From Rhodobacteraceae bacterium HLUCCO07 (lineage in GTDB: Bacteria > Pseudomonadota > Alphaproteobacteria > Rhodobacterales > Rhodobacteraceae): DNA of 64,000 nucleotides. The stretch is taken from the NCBI GenBank assembly GCA_001314705.1, contig LJSU01000018.1, positions 120,308 through 184,307 on the forward strand. The letters run 5' to 3'. Shown one piece after another: positions 9,705-18,252 of this stretch (positions within the stretch are counted from its first letter, which is position 1; each line of letters starts with the position of its first letter). The notes beneath the pieces were generated by a model, which saw only the letters and a program-made list of their open reading frames with translations, was not told the origin of the DNA and made no database searches. The translations under genes were made by a program, and so were the position numbers.

Positions 9705-10502
9705 TCATGCCGGAAAGCTCAGTACCATCCCGTCATAAGCCGGGGTGATATGCTCGGGCGTCTCCGCCGCGAGCGTCGCGTAATCGAGGTCAATATGCAT
9801 GTTGGTCAACACCGCGCGCTTGGGTGCCGCCCGCGCAATCCAGTCCAGCGATTGCTCCAGATGCGAATGGGTTGGGTGCGGTGTGCGCCGCAATGCGTCC
9901 AGAATCCAGCACTCCAGCCCCTCGACCGCGCCCCAGGCTTCATCCGTCATCTGCGCCACATCGGGCAGGTAGGCCAGCCCGCCAATGCGGAACCCCAGCG
10001 CATCAATCGCCCCGTGACCCACCCTGAACGGCCTGAGCGTCACCGCACCGCCCGCGCCTTCGATCACCACATCCCCCTTGATCGTGTGCATGTCGAGGAT
10101 CGGCGGGTAGGGGCTGTCCTCGGGCTGCACAAAGGCATAGCCGAAACGCGAAAACAAATCGTTCTGCGTGTCGCCATCGGCCCAGGCAGGCAAGCGGCGC
10201 CGCATGTTGAAAACGATCATCCGCAGATCATCGAGCCCATGCACATGGTCGGCATGGCTATGGGTCCAGATGACCCCATCAAGCTCGCCCACACCCGCAT
10301 CCAGCAATTGCTGACGCAGATCAGGCGATGTATCGATAAGTACCCGAGTGATGCCGCTTCCGTCGACCCGCTCCACCAGCATGGAACAACGGCGGCGTTG
10401 GTTCCTCGGATTGGCCGGGTCGCACGCGCCCCAATGCCCGCCCAAACGCGGCACGCCGCCCGACGAGCCACACCCCAGAATGGTAAACCGCATCTCGGCC
10501 AT
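9705..10502 (-). CDS. MBL-fold metallo-hydrolase, PhnP-like
   Basis: A metallo-beta-lactamase-fold hydrolase of 265 residues, closest in pattern to the PhnP group of cyclic phosphodiesterases. It opens with FTILGCGSSGGVPRLGG, has a Cys/Asn/Arg-rich insertion (GACDPANPRNQRRRC) and the metal motif THSHADHVHG; a further His pair (THSHLEQS) and LTNMHIDLDY occur near the C-terminus. The gene is coupled to tatD (stop and start overlap by one base, TAATG). The association with tatD and holB is frequent in alphaproteobacteria. The cellular substrate is not known; a housekeeping nucleotide or phosphoester role is likely. Confidence 0.85.
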   Translation of the reverse strand: MAEMRFTILGCGSSGGVPRLGGHWGACDPANPRNQRRRCSMLVERVDGSGITRVLIDTSPDLRQQLLDAGVGELDGVIWTHSHADHVHGLDDLRMIVFNMRRRLPAWADGDTQNDLFSRFGYAFVQPEDSPYPPILDMHTIKGDVVIEGAGGAVTLRPFRVGHGAIDALGFRIGGLAYLPDVAQMTDEAWGAVEGLECWILDALRRTPHPTHSHLEQSLDWIARAAPKRAVLTNMHIDLDYATLAAETPEHITPAYDGMVLSFPA

Positions 10503-11308
10503 TAACGGGCCACCTCCTGTTGCACGGTCTTGACGAACAACCGCTCGAAATTGGCCTCGGTCTGGGCGGCAAAGGCGGCATAATCCATGCCGAAAACCTC
10601 GGCCCCAACGCGCGCCGTATGGGCCGTGAAAGCGGGTTCATTGCGCTTGCCACGATGGGGTGGCGGCGCCAGGTAGGGTGCATCGGTCTCGACCAGCACG
10701 CGCTCGACCGGCGCCGCAGCGAAGATTTCGCGCAGTTCACCACTTTTCGGAAAGGCCGCGATCCCCGACATCGAAAGATAAAACCCCAGATCAAGCGCCA
10801 CACGGGCCAACTCCGGCCCCGACGAGAAACAATGCATGACACAGGAATAGCCGCCGTTGCGGTATTCCTCACTCAGGATTCGCGCCATGTCATCATCAGC
10901 TGCGCGCGCATGGATGATCAACGGCAGCCCGGTTTCCCGCGCCGCGGTGATGTGTACCCGAAGGCTCTGCTTCTGCACATCCGCACTTTCGGAGGTGTAA
11001 TGATAATCCAGACCGCTCTCGCCGATCCCCACGAATTTGGGATGCTGCGCCAATGCGAGCAGTTCATCAACCGTTACCATCGGTTCCTCAGCCGCACTCA
11101 TCGGATGAGTGCCTGCAGCATAGAAGACCGGCGCATGGGCCTCGGCGATGGCGCGCACCGCTGGTTCATTGCGCAGCCGCGTGCAGATGGTCACCATCCG
11201 GTGCACCCCCGCTCGCGCGGCCCGCGCCAATATCGCGTCCAATTCCCCTTCGAAATCCGGGAAATCAAGGTGGCAATGGCTGTCTGTGATCTGCGCTTGC
11301 TCGGTCAT
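10502..11308 (-). CDS. TatD-family metal-dependent hydrolase
   Basis: TatD/YcfH-type metal-dependent deoxyribonuclease-like hydrolase, 268 residues, TIM-barrel fold. Visible motifs are the first metal site (DSHCHLDFPDFEGE), GESGLDYHY with the bridging Glu, HARAADDD, the HCFSSG segment and ETDAPYLAPPPHRGKRNEP with the catalytic Asp. E. coli TatD acts as a 3'-5' exonuclease in DNA repair; YcfH-type members lie beside holB and tmk in many genomes, as here. It starts at 11308, 20 bases after the holB stop, and probably belongs to one operon with tmk, holB and the MBL hydrolase. Confidence 0.92.
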   Translation of the reverse strand: MTEQAQITDSHCHLDFPDFEGELDAILARAARAGVHRMVTICTRLRNEPAVRAIAEAHAPVFYAAGTHPMSAAEEPMVTVDELLALAQHPKFVGIGESGLDYHYTSESADVQKQSLRVHITAARETGLPLIIHARAADDDMARILSEEYRNGGYSCVMHCFSSGPELARVALDLGFYLSMSGIAAFPKSGELREIFAAAPVERVLVETDAPYLAPPPHRGKRNEPAFTAHTARVGAEVFGMDYAAFAAQTEANFERLFVKTVQQEVAR

Positions 11309-11328
11309 GACCTGCCCCTTTTCCGGGT

Positions 11329-12486
11329 CTAGCGCCCGCCGGTTTCTTGAATCCTGAAGACCGTATCAAGGATCAGTGCAGCAGGGTCAAGATTGACGGC
11401 CCGTCCATGCCGCAGTCGTGCCCCCAGCGCGTCGGCCAACTCGGCCCATTCTCGCGCCTTGCGCATATCCGGTGCCAGCCGTTTCATCAAATCGGCCTCC
11501 CCCGGTGCAGCTTCGGGCATCGGCGCTTTTCCCATTGCCCCGGTCTTCGCGAGGCGCGCCAGGAAAAGCTCGATCAACCCGGTCAAAAGGTCGAGCCTTG
11601 TTTCTTCTCCCCTGACCGCCACGCCTTCGGCAATGCGCAGCGCATGCGCCCTGTTCATGCGCGGCAACTCCGCAAAAAGATCGATCAGCGCCGCATAGTT
11701 TCCCGGTCCGTCCAGTTTCAGGAGTCTTACTGCCTCGCCGACCGATCCCGCCGAAAGTGCGACCAGCGCATCGCTCATTTCCGGACCATCCGTCAACACC
11801 TGTTCCAGCGCGATGCGCATATCCTCGCCGCCCAGCGGCGAAAGCCGCAATTCACGGCATCGCGACCGGATCGTCGGCAAGAGCCGCGAGGGTTGATGCG
11901 AAACGAGGAAGAACATGGTTCGCGCAGGCGGTTCTTCCAACAGCTTCAACAGCCCGTTCGCGGCCTGCGTGTTCATGTCGTCGGCGGAATCCACGATCAC
12001 CACACGGCGCCCGCCCTCGGTCGCGCTCAGATGCGCAAACCGTGACAACTCGCGGATCTCGTGAATACGAATTTCCTGGGAAAACCGTCCCTCGCTCCAT
12101 GCCTTTTCGCGCTCGCGCTCATTTGCTCCCGCGCCCCCGCGCCGGATGAGTTTGAGCCCGGGCTCTGAACCTGCCATGATCCTGCGCACGACCGGGTGAT
12201 CAGGGTCGATGTCGATACGGTCAGGCGCCGGTTCCGGATCGCCGAAAAGACCGGGCCCTTCATCCTCCGGCGTGGCCAATAGAAACTTGGCCAGCGCCCA
12301 TGCCAAAGTCGCCTTGCCCACGCCGCGCGGGCCGGTCAGTAGCCATGCATGATGCAAGCGTCCCGAGTTGTAGGCATCAAGGAACCCGGACACAGCGCCG
12401 TCCTGTCCGATGATACGCGCCGCCTCGCGCGGATGGGGCGCGCCTTCGATCCGGTCCGGCTCAACGAACTCGGAACTGTTCGTCAT
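11329..12486 (-). CDS. holB: DNA polymerase III subunit delta'
   Basis: Clamp-loader subunit delta' (385 residues), an AAA+ protein that works with tau/gamma and delta to load the beta clamp. It has the P-loop LTGPRGVGKATLAWALA near residue 50, the NGLLKLLEEPPARTMFFLVS segment (sensor/SRC region) and the SRC-type motif IRSRCRELRL. The zinc-binding Cys cluster of E. coli delta' is not evident, as I would expect for the alphaproteobacterial type. The start overlaps the tmk stop by four bases. The order tmk, holB, tatD is conserved widely. Confidence 0.92.
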   Translation of the reverse strand: MTNSSEFVEPDRIEGAPHPREAARIIGQDGAVSGFLDAYNSGRLHHAWLLTGPRGVGKATLAWALAKFLLATPEDEGPGLFGDPEPAPDRIDIDPDHPVVRRIMAGSEPGLKLIRRGGAGANEREREKAWSEGRFSQEIRIHEIRELSRFAHLSATEGGRRVVIVDSADDMNTQAANGLLKLLEEPPARTMFFLVSHQPSRLLPTIRSRCRELRLSPLGGEDMRIALEQVLTDGPEMSDALVALSAGSVGEAVRLLKLDGPGNYAALIDLFAELPRMNRAHALRIAEGVAVRGEETRLDLLTGLIELFLARLAKTGAMGKAPMPEAAPGEADLMKRLAPDMRKAREWAELADALGARLRHGRAVNLDPAALILDTVFRIQETGGR

Positions 12487-13109
12487 CGCAGATGCTCCAG
12501 AACAATCCGACCGACATCCCGAGCCACCGCTTCAATGTCCCGACCTGCATCGAGGACCCGGAAACGGTCGGGAAATTCAAATGCCAGTTCGAGAAAGCCC
12601 TGCCGCATCTGCGCCTGCAAGCCTTCACCAAAATCCTCGAAACGGTCTTCGGCGGTATTGCGCGCCTTGGCGCGCGCGTGGCCAAGGCCCGGCTCCATGT
12701 CGAACAAGAGCGTAAGGTCAGCCTCGACCCCGATCATCAGCTTGTGCAGCGCATCAACCTGTGCACGCAGATCGCCACGACTCAGCCCCTGATACATCCG
12801 CGTGCTATCGACGAAGCGGTCACAGACCACCACCTTGCCAGCCTCCAGCGCAGGCCAGATGGTACGTTCAAGATGATCACGCCGCGCCGCGGTAAACAGC
12901 AGGATCTCGGTTTCCGCAGACCACCTGTCCGGATCGCCTTCAAGCACAAGCGCACGTATCTCCTCGGCTCCCGGCGATCCACCCGGCTCACGCGTCAGGA
13001 CGACCTCAAAACCCTCCACACGCAGCCGGTCGGCCAGATGACGCGCCTGCGTCGACTTGCCCGAGCCGTCGATCCCTTCCAGTGTTATAAACTTGCCACC
13101 GTCACTCAA
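12483..13109 (-). CDS. tmk: Thymidylate kinase
   Basis: Phosphorylates dTMP to dTDP for DNA synthesis. The 208-residue protein has the P-loop LEGIDGSGKSTQ at residues 9-20, the LTREPGGSPGAEEIR segment, the CDRFVDSTRMYQG motif (DRY/DRF site) and a C-terminal LID region. Start and stop overlap the neighbours by four bases each (ATGA), so it is translationally coupled to the carboxypeptidase gene upstream and holB downstream. Length and motifs are standard for the family. Confidence 0.96.
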   Translation of the reverse strand: MSDGGKFITLEGIDGSGKSTQARHLADRLRVEGFEVVLTREPGGSPGAEEIRALVLEGDPDRWSAETEILLFTAARRDHLERTIWPALEAGKVVVCDRFVDSTRMYQGLSRGDLRAQVDALHKLMIGVEADLTLLFDMEPGLGHARAKARNTAEDRFEDFGEGLQAQMRQGFLELAFEFPDRFRVLDAGRDIEAVARDVGRIVLEHLR

Positions 13110-14275
13110 GACGCGCCCTCAGGCCCCTTGGTCAAGCGATCGAACAGGATCCCGGACACCGTTTTCATGCGGACCATGAATCCACCCCGAGATACATCGC
13201 GATCGGCGACCAGCGGCACGCGCGTCTCTTCGAGCCCGTCGGGCCGGATGATCAGTTGAGCCAGTTCTTGGCCCTTTTCGATCGGTGCACGAAAGGGACC
13301 ATCATAGACGATCTCCGACGGAACCGTTTTTCCAATCATGACCGGCAGAAGCGTGGTGAAGTCATCTTGTGCAGCCAGCCCCACGCTGGACGCATCGCCC
13401 ATCCAGACATCGGCCTCCGCCAATACCTCACCTGCCCTGAGCACCTGTCGCTCGGTGAATTGCCGCAATGCCCAGTTGACGATGGCCTCAGCCTCTTCGG
13501 CGCGCTCAGCGGCGGTCTCCAGTCCGGAAATCACAAAAACCACCCGCCGATCTCCCTGCTTTGCCGACCCTGCAAGACTATAACCCGCCTCCTCCGTATG
13601 CCCGGTCTTCAGGCCGTCGGCCCCGATTCCCAGCCCCAGTAACGGGTTCCTGTTGCCAACATTCTGCGGCGAACGGTTGTCAAAGGCGAATTCGCGTTCC
13701 GCAAACATTTTGTAGAACTCTGGAAAGTCGTTGATGATCCGGTTCGAAATCAGCGCAAGATCACGCATGCTCATACGATGCCCATCAGCGGGCCAGCCAT
13801 TGGAATTCTTGAATGTCGAATTCGTCATCCCGAGCTGCTGCGCGCGCTGGGTCATGAAATTCGCGAACCCCGCCTCGGTGCCATCCGGGCTAAGGGCCTC
13901 GGCAATGACCGCGCAGGCATCGTTGCCCGACAAGACGATGATCCCGCGCAACAGGTCCTCAACGCTCACGCGGTCAGTGGTGTCAAGAAACATCGTAGAA
14001 CCACCGTAACTCATCGCATGGCGCGATACGGGCAGGCGTTCGTCGAGTGACAGACGACCATCACGTATCGCCTCGAAGGCCACGTAAAGCGTCATCAGTT
14101 TGCTCATCGACGCCGGGGGAAGCGGCACATCCGCATTCTTGGAAAACAACACCGTACCGCTCTTGTGGTCCATCACGAACGCGGCCTCTGCGCGCGTGTC
14201 GAACGCGGCGGCGGGCGAAGCGATGACAAAGGCCGCGAAAAACCAGGCGATAGGGTTGAAAAGAGCACGTGACAT
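13106..14275 (-). CDS. D-alanyl-D-alanine carboxypeptidase (PBP5/6 family)
   Basis: Periplasmic low-molecular-weight penicillin-binding protein that trims the terminal D-Ala of peptidoglycan stem peptides. The 389-residue precursor has an N-terminal signal peptide (hydrophobic AWFFAAFVIASPAAA). Active-site motifs are SMSK (SxxK nucleophile, in PPASMSKLMTLY), SGNDA (SxN) and KTGHTEEAG (KTG). The C-terminal PBP5-type beta domain (about 290 onward) ends in an amphipathic segment that could hold it to the membrane. It lies between the SPOR lipoprotein gene and tmk in the same orientation, with 12 bases to the former. Confidence 0.94.
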   Translation of the reverse strand: MSRALFNPIAWFFAAFVIASPAAAFDTRAEAAFVMDHKSGTVLFSKNADVPLPPASMSKLMTLYVAFEAIRDGRLSLDERLPVSRHAMSYGGSTMFLDTTDRVSVEDLLRGIIVLSGNDACAVIAEALSPDGTEAGFANFMTQRAQQLGMTNSTFKNSNGWPADGHRMSMRDLALISNRIINDFPEFYKMFAEREFAFDNRSPQNVGNRNPLLGLGIGADGLKTGHTEEAGYSLAGSAKQGDRRVVFVISGLETAAERAEEAEAIVNWALRQFTERQVLRAGEVLAEADVWMGDASSVGLAAQDDFTTLLPVMIGKTVPSEIVYDGPFRAPIEKGQELAQLIIRPDGLEETRVPLVADRDVSRGGFMVRMKTVSGILFDRLTKGPEGAS

Positions 14276-14287
14276 TGGCGCCTCAGA

Positions 14288-15181
14288 TCAGTTGTCTACA
14301 AAATATGCGTCGGAAAAGCCCGCCGCCTTGATCTTCTTCAACAGTTCCTCGCGTTCCGAACTGTTTGTCGCCGGGCCAACAAGGACCCGCCAGAACGTCT
14401 TGCCCTGAAGTTGCTGCTCTTTCACCGTGGGCACCATACCCGATTGGCGCATCGCAACGGCAGTGTTTTCGGCATTTTTCTCAACGCTGAAGATACCGAG
14501 CTGGATGAAAGGTTTATCCAGGTCTGAGGTTTTGGGCTCCGGTTCAGACGCGACCGGCTTGTCATCGTCCGCCTCCTCGGCTGACGCAATCGCAGCCGCA
14601 GCGTCTTCGGCGACTGGATCGAGCGCTTGCGTCTCAACGTCATCAGGTGCACTGAGCGCCGCTTCCTCGTCAACCTCGGATTCTTCTTCGACCTCGGAGT
14701 CCTGCTCCGTTTCGTCGCGACGCAGGGCTGTCACGTTGAGTTCCTCAGGTTGCCCCGCCAGCATACCAAGCGCCTCGGCGGCATCCGAGGACACCTGCAA
14801 CCGCGGACCCGGGTTTTCACGTTCGCGCCGGAACAGAGCGCCGACAACGAACTTGTCGCTCGAGGTATTGCGGATGATCACCCGCTCAGGGTCCTTGACG
14901 TCGGGATGCGCCACCCAGACACCGCCCAGCGACGGTCGCCCATCCCAAAGCCCCGCTTCGGTAACCTCGAAAATCTCGGGCGCCTCTACGTCACGCTCGA
15001 CAGTTCGCCGTTCTTCGTCAGTGGTGTCAGCGGATGTCGTCGCGTCCTGATCGGCCGTTTTCTGAAACAGATTGAAGTCGACTCCGTCCTCGCAACCTGC
15101 CAATGCAATCACCAACCCGAACGCAAATACGATACGTCCGGCACGATCCGGACCGACACCCTTCATTCTCACGAAACCCAT
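14288..15181 (-). CDS. SPOR-domain lipoprotein
   Basis: Predicted lipoprotein with a C-terminal SPOR domain, which binds denuded glycan strands at the division site. I chose the ATG at 15181, which has GAGG about seven bases upstream; the ORF reaches 15238. The resulting 297-residue protein has a lipobox (ALAGC, near residue 34), a middle region very rich in Glu, Asp, Ala and Ser that is probably disordered, and the SPOR domain in the last 75 residues (FIQLGIFSVEKNAENTA to FWRVLVGPA). It is followed by the D,D-carboxypeptidase gene, so both are likely used in septal peptidoglycan remodelling. Confidence 0.87.
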   Translation of the reverse strand: MGFVRMKGVGPDRAGRIVFAFGLVIALAGCEDGVDFNLFQKTADQDATTSADTTDEERRTVERDVEAPEIFEVTEAGLWDGRPSLGGVWVAHPDVKDPERVIIRNTSSDKFVVGALFRRERENPGPRLQVSSDAAEALGMLAGQPEELNVTALRRDETEQDSEVEEESEVDEEAALSAPDDVETQALDPVAEDAAAAIASAEEADDDKPVASEPEPKTSDLDKPFIQLGIFSVEKNAENTAVAMRQSGMVPTVKEQQLQGKTFWRVLVGPATNSSEREELLKKIKAAGFSDAYFVDN

Positions 15182-15354
15182 TCCATTTCCTCTGCCCGCT
15201 CCGGCCCCTTGCCCCGATTCGACCGGGTTTTTGGCCATGCCTGTGAAATCCCGTCAGCCGTATTCCGCCTTGGGAAAGCTGTCGCAGTGTAACCCGACCG
15301 CGCTGTCATTGAAAGCATACGCCTACTCTTGGGCGGAAATTCCCTTCACCCGAG

Positions 15355-16272
15355 TCAGCGCAGAAATCCATGATGCTCGATCACCGTCACGAGGTCTGAA
15401 ACCGATTGCTCAACCGTGCGCCCGGAGGTTTCGATCTGGGCCATTGCCTTTTCATAAAGCGGCTCTCGGCTCGACAGGATCGCTTCGAGTTGCTCCATTG
15501 CTTCGGCATTGCCTGCCATCGGGCGTTCATCGCCTTGCTCACGCACCCGGCTCATATGTTCCTCAGGCGAGGTTCGTATCCAGATCGTGTAAAAATGGTT
15601 GAGAAGAAGCTCAAATGTTTCCGGTTCGGCAACAATACCCCCCGCCACGGCAAGGATCAGCGTATCGTGTTTTTCGATCACGCGGCGCACCGCCTGCGCT
15701 TCAAGATTGCGGTAACCATCCTGCCCATAGAAGGCCATCACCTCGTCGATGGGCATGCCACTGTGATCCTCGATATCACGGTTCAACTCGACGAATGGAA
15801 CGCCCAGCGCCTCACCACCCAGCCGCCCCAATGTTGATTTTCCCGCCCCCCGCAATCCGATAAGGCAAACGCGTTGGGCGCGGCTGGTCATGCTTTCGGT
15901 GGTATTCAGCTTTTCGAGAACCGCTTGCTGTACGTCCGAATTCGCGACCCGAAACAAGCGCGCGACCCGCAGCGCATCCGAGGTCCACGGATCCTCCTCA
16001 CCGACCAGCCATTCGATACGGTGGTCGAGCGCCGTTGCAACACGCTGTAGCAAGCCGATCGAAATATTCCCCGCTCCGGCCTCAAGCTGCGCGAGATAGC
16101 GCGGCGAGACCCCAGACCTTTCCGACAGCACCCGGCGCGGAATACCCTTGCGCTCGCGGGCTCGGCGCACACGCTCACCGACGCGCCTGAGCAATGCATC
16201 GGCCGCGCAGTCCGCAAGGGTGTCGGTGTCGGGCTTTGCCACCTCACCCCTGAAATTGGTGATCTCGGTCAT
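15355..16272 (-). CDS. boxR: BoxR: XRE regulator fused to a shikimate-kinase-like effector domain
   Basis: A 305-residue transcriptional regulator of the BzdR/BoxR family. It has an XRE helix-turn-helix (about residues 32-92; RVRRARERKGIPRRVLSERS) and a C-terminal shikimate-kinase-like domain (about 133-305) with an intact P-loop, GLRGAGKST at 139-147, and an ELNRDIE segment. In Azoarcus, BzdR and BoxR repress benzoate genes and respond to benzoyl-CoA; by homology this should repress the box genes here. It is the last gene in the box direction. A TGCA-containing half-operator lies just upstream (16285-16298), so autoregulation is plausible. Some roles could overlap with a true shikimate kinase, but the HTH fusion argues against that. 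Confidence 0.9.
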   Translation of the reverse strand: MTEITNFRGEVAKPDTDTLADCAADALLRRVGERVRRARERKGIPRRVLSERSGVSPRYLAQLEAGAGNISIGLLQRVATALDHRIEWLVGEEDPWTSDALRVARLFRVANSDVQQAVLEKLNTTESMTSRAQRVCLIGLRGAGKSTLGRLGGEALGVPFVELNRDIEDHSGMPIDEVMAFYGQDGYRNLEAQAVRRVIEKHDTLILAVAGGIVAEPETFELLLNHFYTIWIRTSPEEHMSRVREQGDERPMAGNAEAMEQLEAILSSREPLYEKAMAQIETSGRTVEQSVSDLVTVIEHHGFLR

Positions 16273-16284
16273 TCACCACTCACA

Positions 16285-16298
16285 GGAAAAATAATGCA
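16285..16298 (-). promoter_or_regulatory. Candidate BoxR half-operator upstream of boxR
   Basis: Plus-strand GGAA-AAATAA-TGCA shares the spacer AAATAA and one TGCA arm with the site upstream of boxC; the other arm is absent. It lies 13 bases upstream of the boxR start, at a position where it could interfere with transcription or translation initiation. Autoregulation is inferred. Confidence 0.4.
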
Positions 16299-16364
16299 TA
16301 AACTCTAGCCGCTTGGCCGGTTCAAATCAATTGACACCCTCCGCTTAAGGTGCGGACTGCACTA

Positions 16365-16808
16365 TTATTCCGGCCCCCCGACCAACAGAGGTTCGACAAC
16401 CGCACGAATTTCTGGCGGTGCTGCGCGCGACGTGAACTCCTTCGCGACGATAAAAACACAGACGAACCGGCCCTCGAAGCAGAGTTTGCCATCCTGATAT
16501 CCCTCGACACGAAACTCGATCGACTTGGTGCCGAGCCGGGTCGGCGCGACCTTGCAGATCAGTCTGTGGCGCGGCGTGATCACATGCCGGAAATCCAGAC
16601 TCATATGCACGAACGGTGTGCCATAACCACGGTCCAGTTCCATCTGGAACCACCCGTCGCCATCAAGGTGATGCTCCCACCAGGCATTGATCGCGTCCAG
16701 CGCCCAGTTCGGGATGCGGCCCGTATAAGCGATGCGCGCCGGATCGCAGTCACCCCATGCGACGCGGATTTCGTGTTCAAAGGGCGGCAGGCCCGATTTC
16801 GTTTTCAT
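16365..16808 (-). CDS. Hotdog-fold acyl-CoA thioesterase of the box cluster
   Basis: A 147-residue 4-hydroxybenzoyl-CoA thioesterase-family protein. The characteristic N-terminal active-site segment is present (RVAWGDCDPARIAYTGR, with the catalytic Asp in GDCDP), as is a hotdog helix (WALDAINAWWEHHL). Its start lies two bases after the boxA stop, so it is in the same transcript. A role in hydrolysing dead-end or excess aromatic CoA esters to free CoA is inferred from context and family; the substrate could be benzoyl-CoA or a pathway intermediate. Confidence 0.87.
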   Translation of the reverse strand: MKTKSGLPPFEHEIRVAWGDCDPARIAYTGRIPNWALDAINAWWEHHLDGDGWFQMELDRGYGTPFVHMSLDFRHVITPRHRLICKVAPTRLGTKSIEFRVEGYQDGKLCFEGRFVCVFIVAKEFTSRAAPPEIRAVVEPLLVGGPE

Positions 16809-16810
16809 GC

Positions 16811-17992
16811 TTAGTAGGTTTCCACGTGATAGCGCCCTTCACTGCGCATCACGTCACGCAGGGTAGCCCAAGGTTGTCCAATGCTTTCGGCGATATTGGT
16901 CAGCGCGTGTTCGACACCATCCTCCATCCCCTTCAGGCCGCATATGTAGATATGCGTGGCAGGGTCCGTCAACATCTCGGCAACCGCTTCTTCGCGAGCC
17001 ATCATCCGATCTTGCACGTATTCCTTGGCCTGCCCATCCAGGCGGGAATAAACCAGTTCCTGCTTGAGCAGGTTTTCAGGCACCTTCTTGAGCGGTCCGA
17101 AATAGGGCAGGCTTTCGGGATTACGGGCTCCGAAAAACATCAGCATCCCGCCCGACTTGCCGCCAACCGCACGTTGACGGCGCATGGTGAAGGCCCGCAT
17201 CGGCGCGCTTCCAGTGCCGGTGCAGATCATCAGAAGCCGCGCCTCGGCATCGTCGGGCAACAGGAAGGTCGCCCCGAACGGCCCGGTCAAGTTCAGCTCG
17301 GCCCCCTTCTCGAGATCACATAGGTAATTCGAACACAGCCCATCCGGCTCCCGCTTCACGGTCAGCGAAATATTGTTGTAATTCGGTCGCTCGCCGTCGC
17401 GCGGGCTCGAAACGGAATAAAGTCGTGGCAGATGCGGCTTGCCGTTCTCGTCCTCACCCGGCGGGATGACACCCACGCTCTGCCCCTCCAGCACTGGAAA
17501 AGGCAGTCCCCCCATATCGAGGATGATATGGCGCACATCGTGCTCCGGGTCATCGGTCAGCCGGTAATTGCCCTGCACCTTCGCCACGGCCGGTTTTGCC
17601 AGTGTATAAAGGTTGATCGCGGGCCTGGCCGCCGATTTCGGCGCCACCGCCTTGCCCCCCGCACCGGCATGCGCTTCGGCCAGAAGCGCGGCCATCGCCT
17701 CGTCAAGGGCCTCCATCCCGGTTTCGGCCTCGCCCAGATCCTCCTGTGGCGGCAATTCGGACCAGCCGAACTGTTCCTCCAGCGAATAGGGCGTGTTCAC
17801 CACCCGCCACTCGTCGATCGAACCGGTAGGACAGACCGGAATGCAGTCCATACAGAAATTGCACTTGTCCGCATCCACCACGACATTCATGTCATCATGG
17901 GTGATCGCCTCGATCGGACAGGTCATCTCGCAGGTATAGCAGCGAATACAGATTTCCGGGTCGATGAGATGCTGTTTGACGGGTGTATTCAT
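16811..17992 (-). CDS. boxA: BoxA, reductase component of benzoyl-CoA 2,3-epoxidase
   Basis: NADPH-dependent FAD/iron-sulfur reductase that delivers electrons to BoxB. The ORF reaches 18130 but the real start is the ATG at 17992, overlapping the preceding small gene by four bases; this gives 393 residues. Two ferredoxin-type [4Fe-4S] motifs are at C15-C18-C21-C25 (CIRCYTCEMTCP) and C44-C47-C50-C54 (CNFCMDCIPVCP). A ferredoxin-NADP reductase module follows: LYSVSSPRDGE for FAD, the NADP-binding CTGTGSAPMRAF and the C-terminal SEGRYHVETY. An Ala/Glu-rich linker joins the two halves. It is encoded with boxB and boxC, as in known box clusters. Confidence 0.95.
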   Translation of the reverse strand: MNTPVKQHLIDPEICIRCYTCEMTCPIEAITHDDMNVVVDADKCNFCMDCIPVCPTGSIDEWRVVNTPYSLEEQFGWSELPPQEDLGEAETGMEALDEAMAALLAEAHAGAGGKAVAPKSAARPAINLYTLAKPAVAKVQGNYRLTDDPEHDVRHIILDMGGLPFPVLEGQSVGVIPPGEDENGKPHLPRLYSVSSPRDGERPNYNNISLTVKREPDGLCSNYLCDLEKGAELNLTGPFGATFLLPDDAEARLLMICTGTGSAPMRAFTMRRQRAVGGKSGGMLMFFGARNPESLPYFGPLKKVPENLLKQELVYSRLDGQAKEYVQDRMMAREEAVAEMLTDPATHIYICGLKGMEDGVEHALTNIAESIGQPWATLRDVMRSEGRYHVETY

Positions 17993-18171
17993 GCCGACTC
18001 GCGCGTACTCTTCAGGATCAGTTCGGGCAAAGTCATCATCTCGATAAGCTCCTTGCAAAGCCCGCGGCAATTCTTGCAACCGACGCAAGGAGTGCCCAGT
18101 TGGGTCACCTTGGCCGCCAAAGCCCTGCAACGTTCGGTTTCGGCCTTGCTTCTGGTGATGCTGATGGTCAT
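17989..18171 (-). CDS. 60-aa Cys-rich protein with a ferredoxin-like CxxCxxCxxxC motif
   Basis: A 60-residue protein between boxB and boxA. I chose the ATG at 18171 (GGGAG about ten bases upstream) over the ORF start at 18189. It has five cysteines; four form C29-x2-C32-x2-C35-x3-C39 (CVGCKNCRGLC), the spacing of one [4Fe-4S] cluster of a bacterial ferredoxin, without the usual following Pro. The rest is charged and probably helical, with no signal peptide. Its stop overlaps the boxA start (ATGA), so translation is coupled. A small electron carrier or an iron-sulfur accessory factor for BoxA/BoxB is inferred. I do not recognise a named family. Confidence 0.75.
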   Translation of the reverse strand: MTISITRSKAETERCRALAAKVTQLGTPCVGCKNCRGLCKELIEMMTLPELILKSTRESA

Positions 18172-18193
18172 GCCCCGTCTCCCTTTCATCGCT

Positions 18194-18220
18194 GCCGGGA
18201 CGCGTTTGCCACGCCCCGGC
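18194..18220 (-). other. Intercistronic hairpin between boxB and the 60-aa gene
   Basis: GCCGGG (18194-18199) and CCCGGC (18215-18220) can form a 6-bp stem, extended by two more pairs after one mismatch, in the 81-base gap. There is no T-run, so mRNA stability or attenuation is more likely than termination. Based on base pairing by eye. Confidence 0.3.
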
Positions 18221-18252
18221 TCATGCTGCCTTGCGTCAGATCAAGCCATGGG

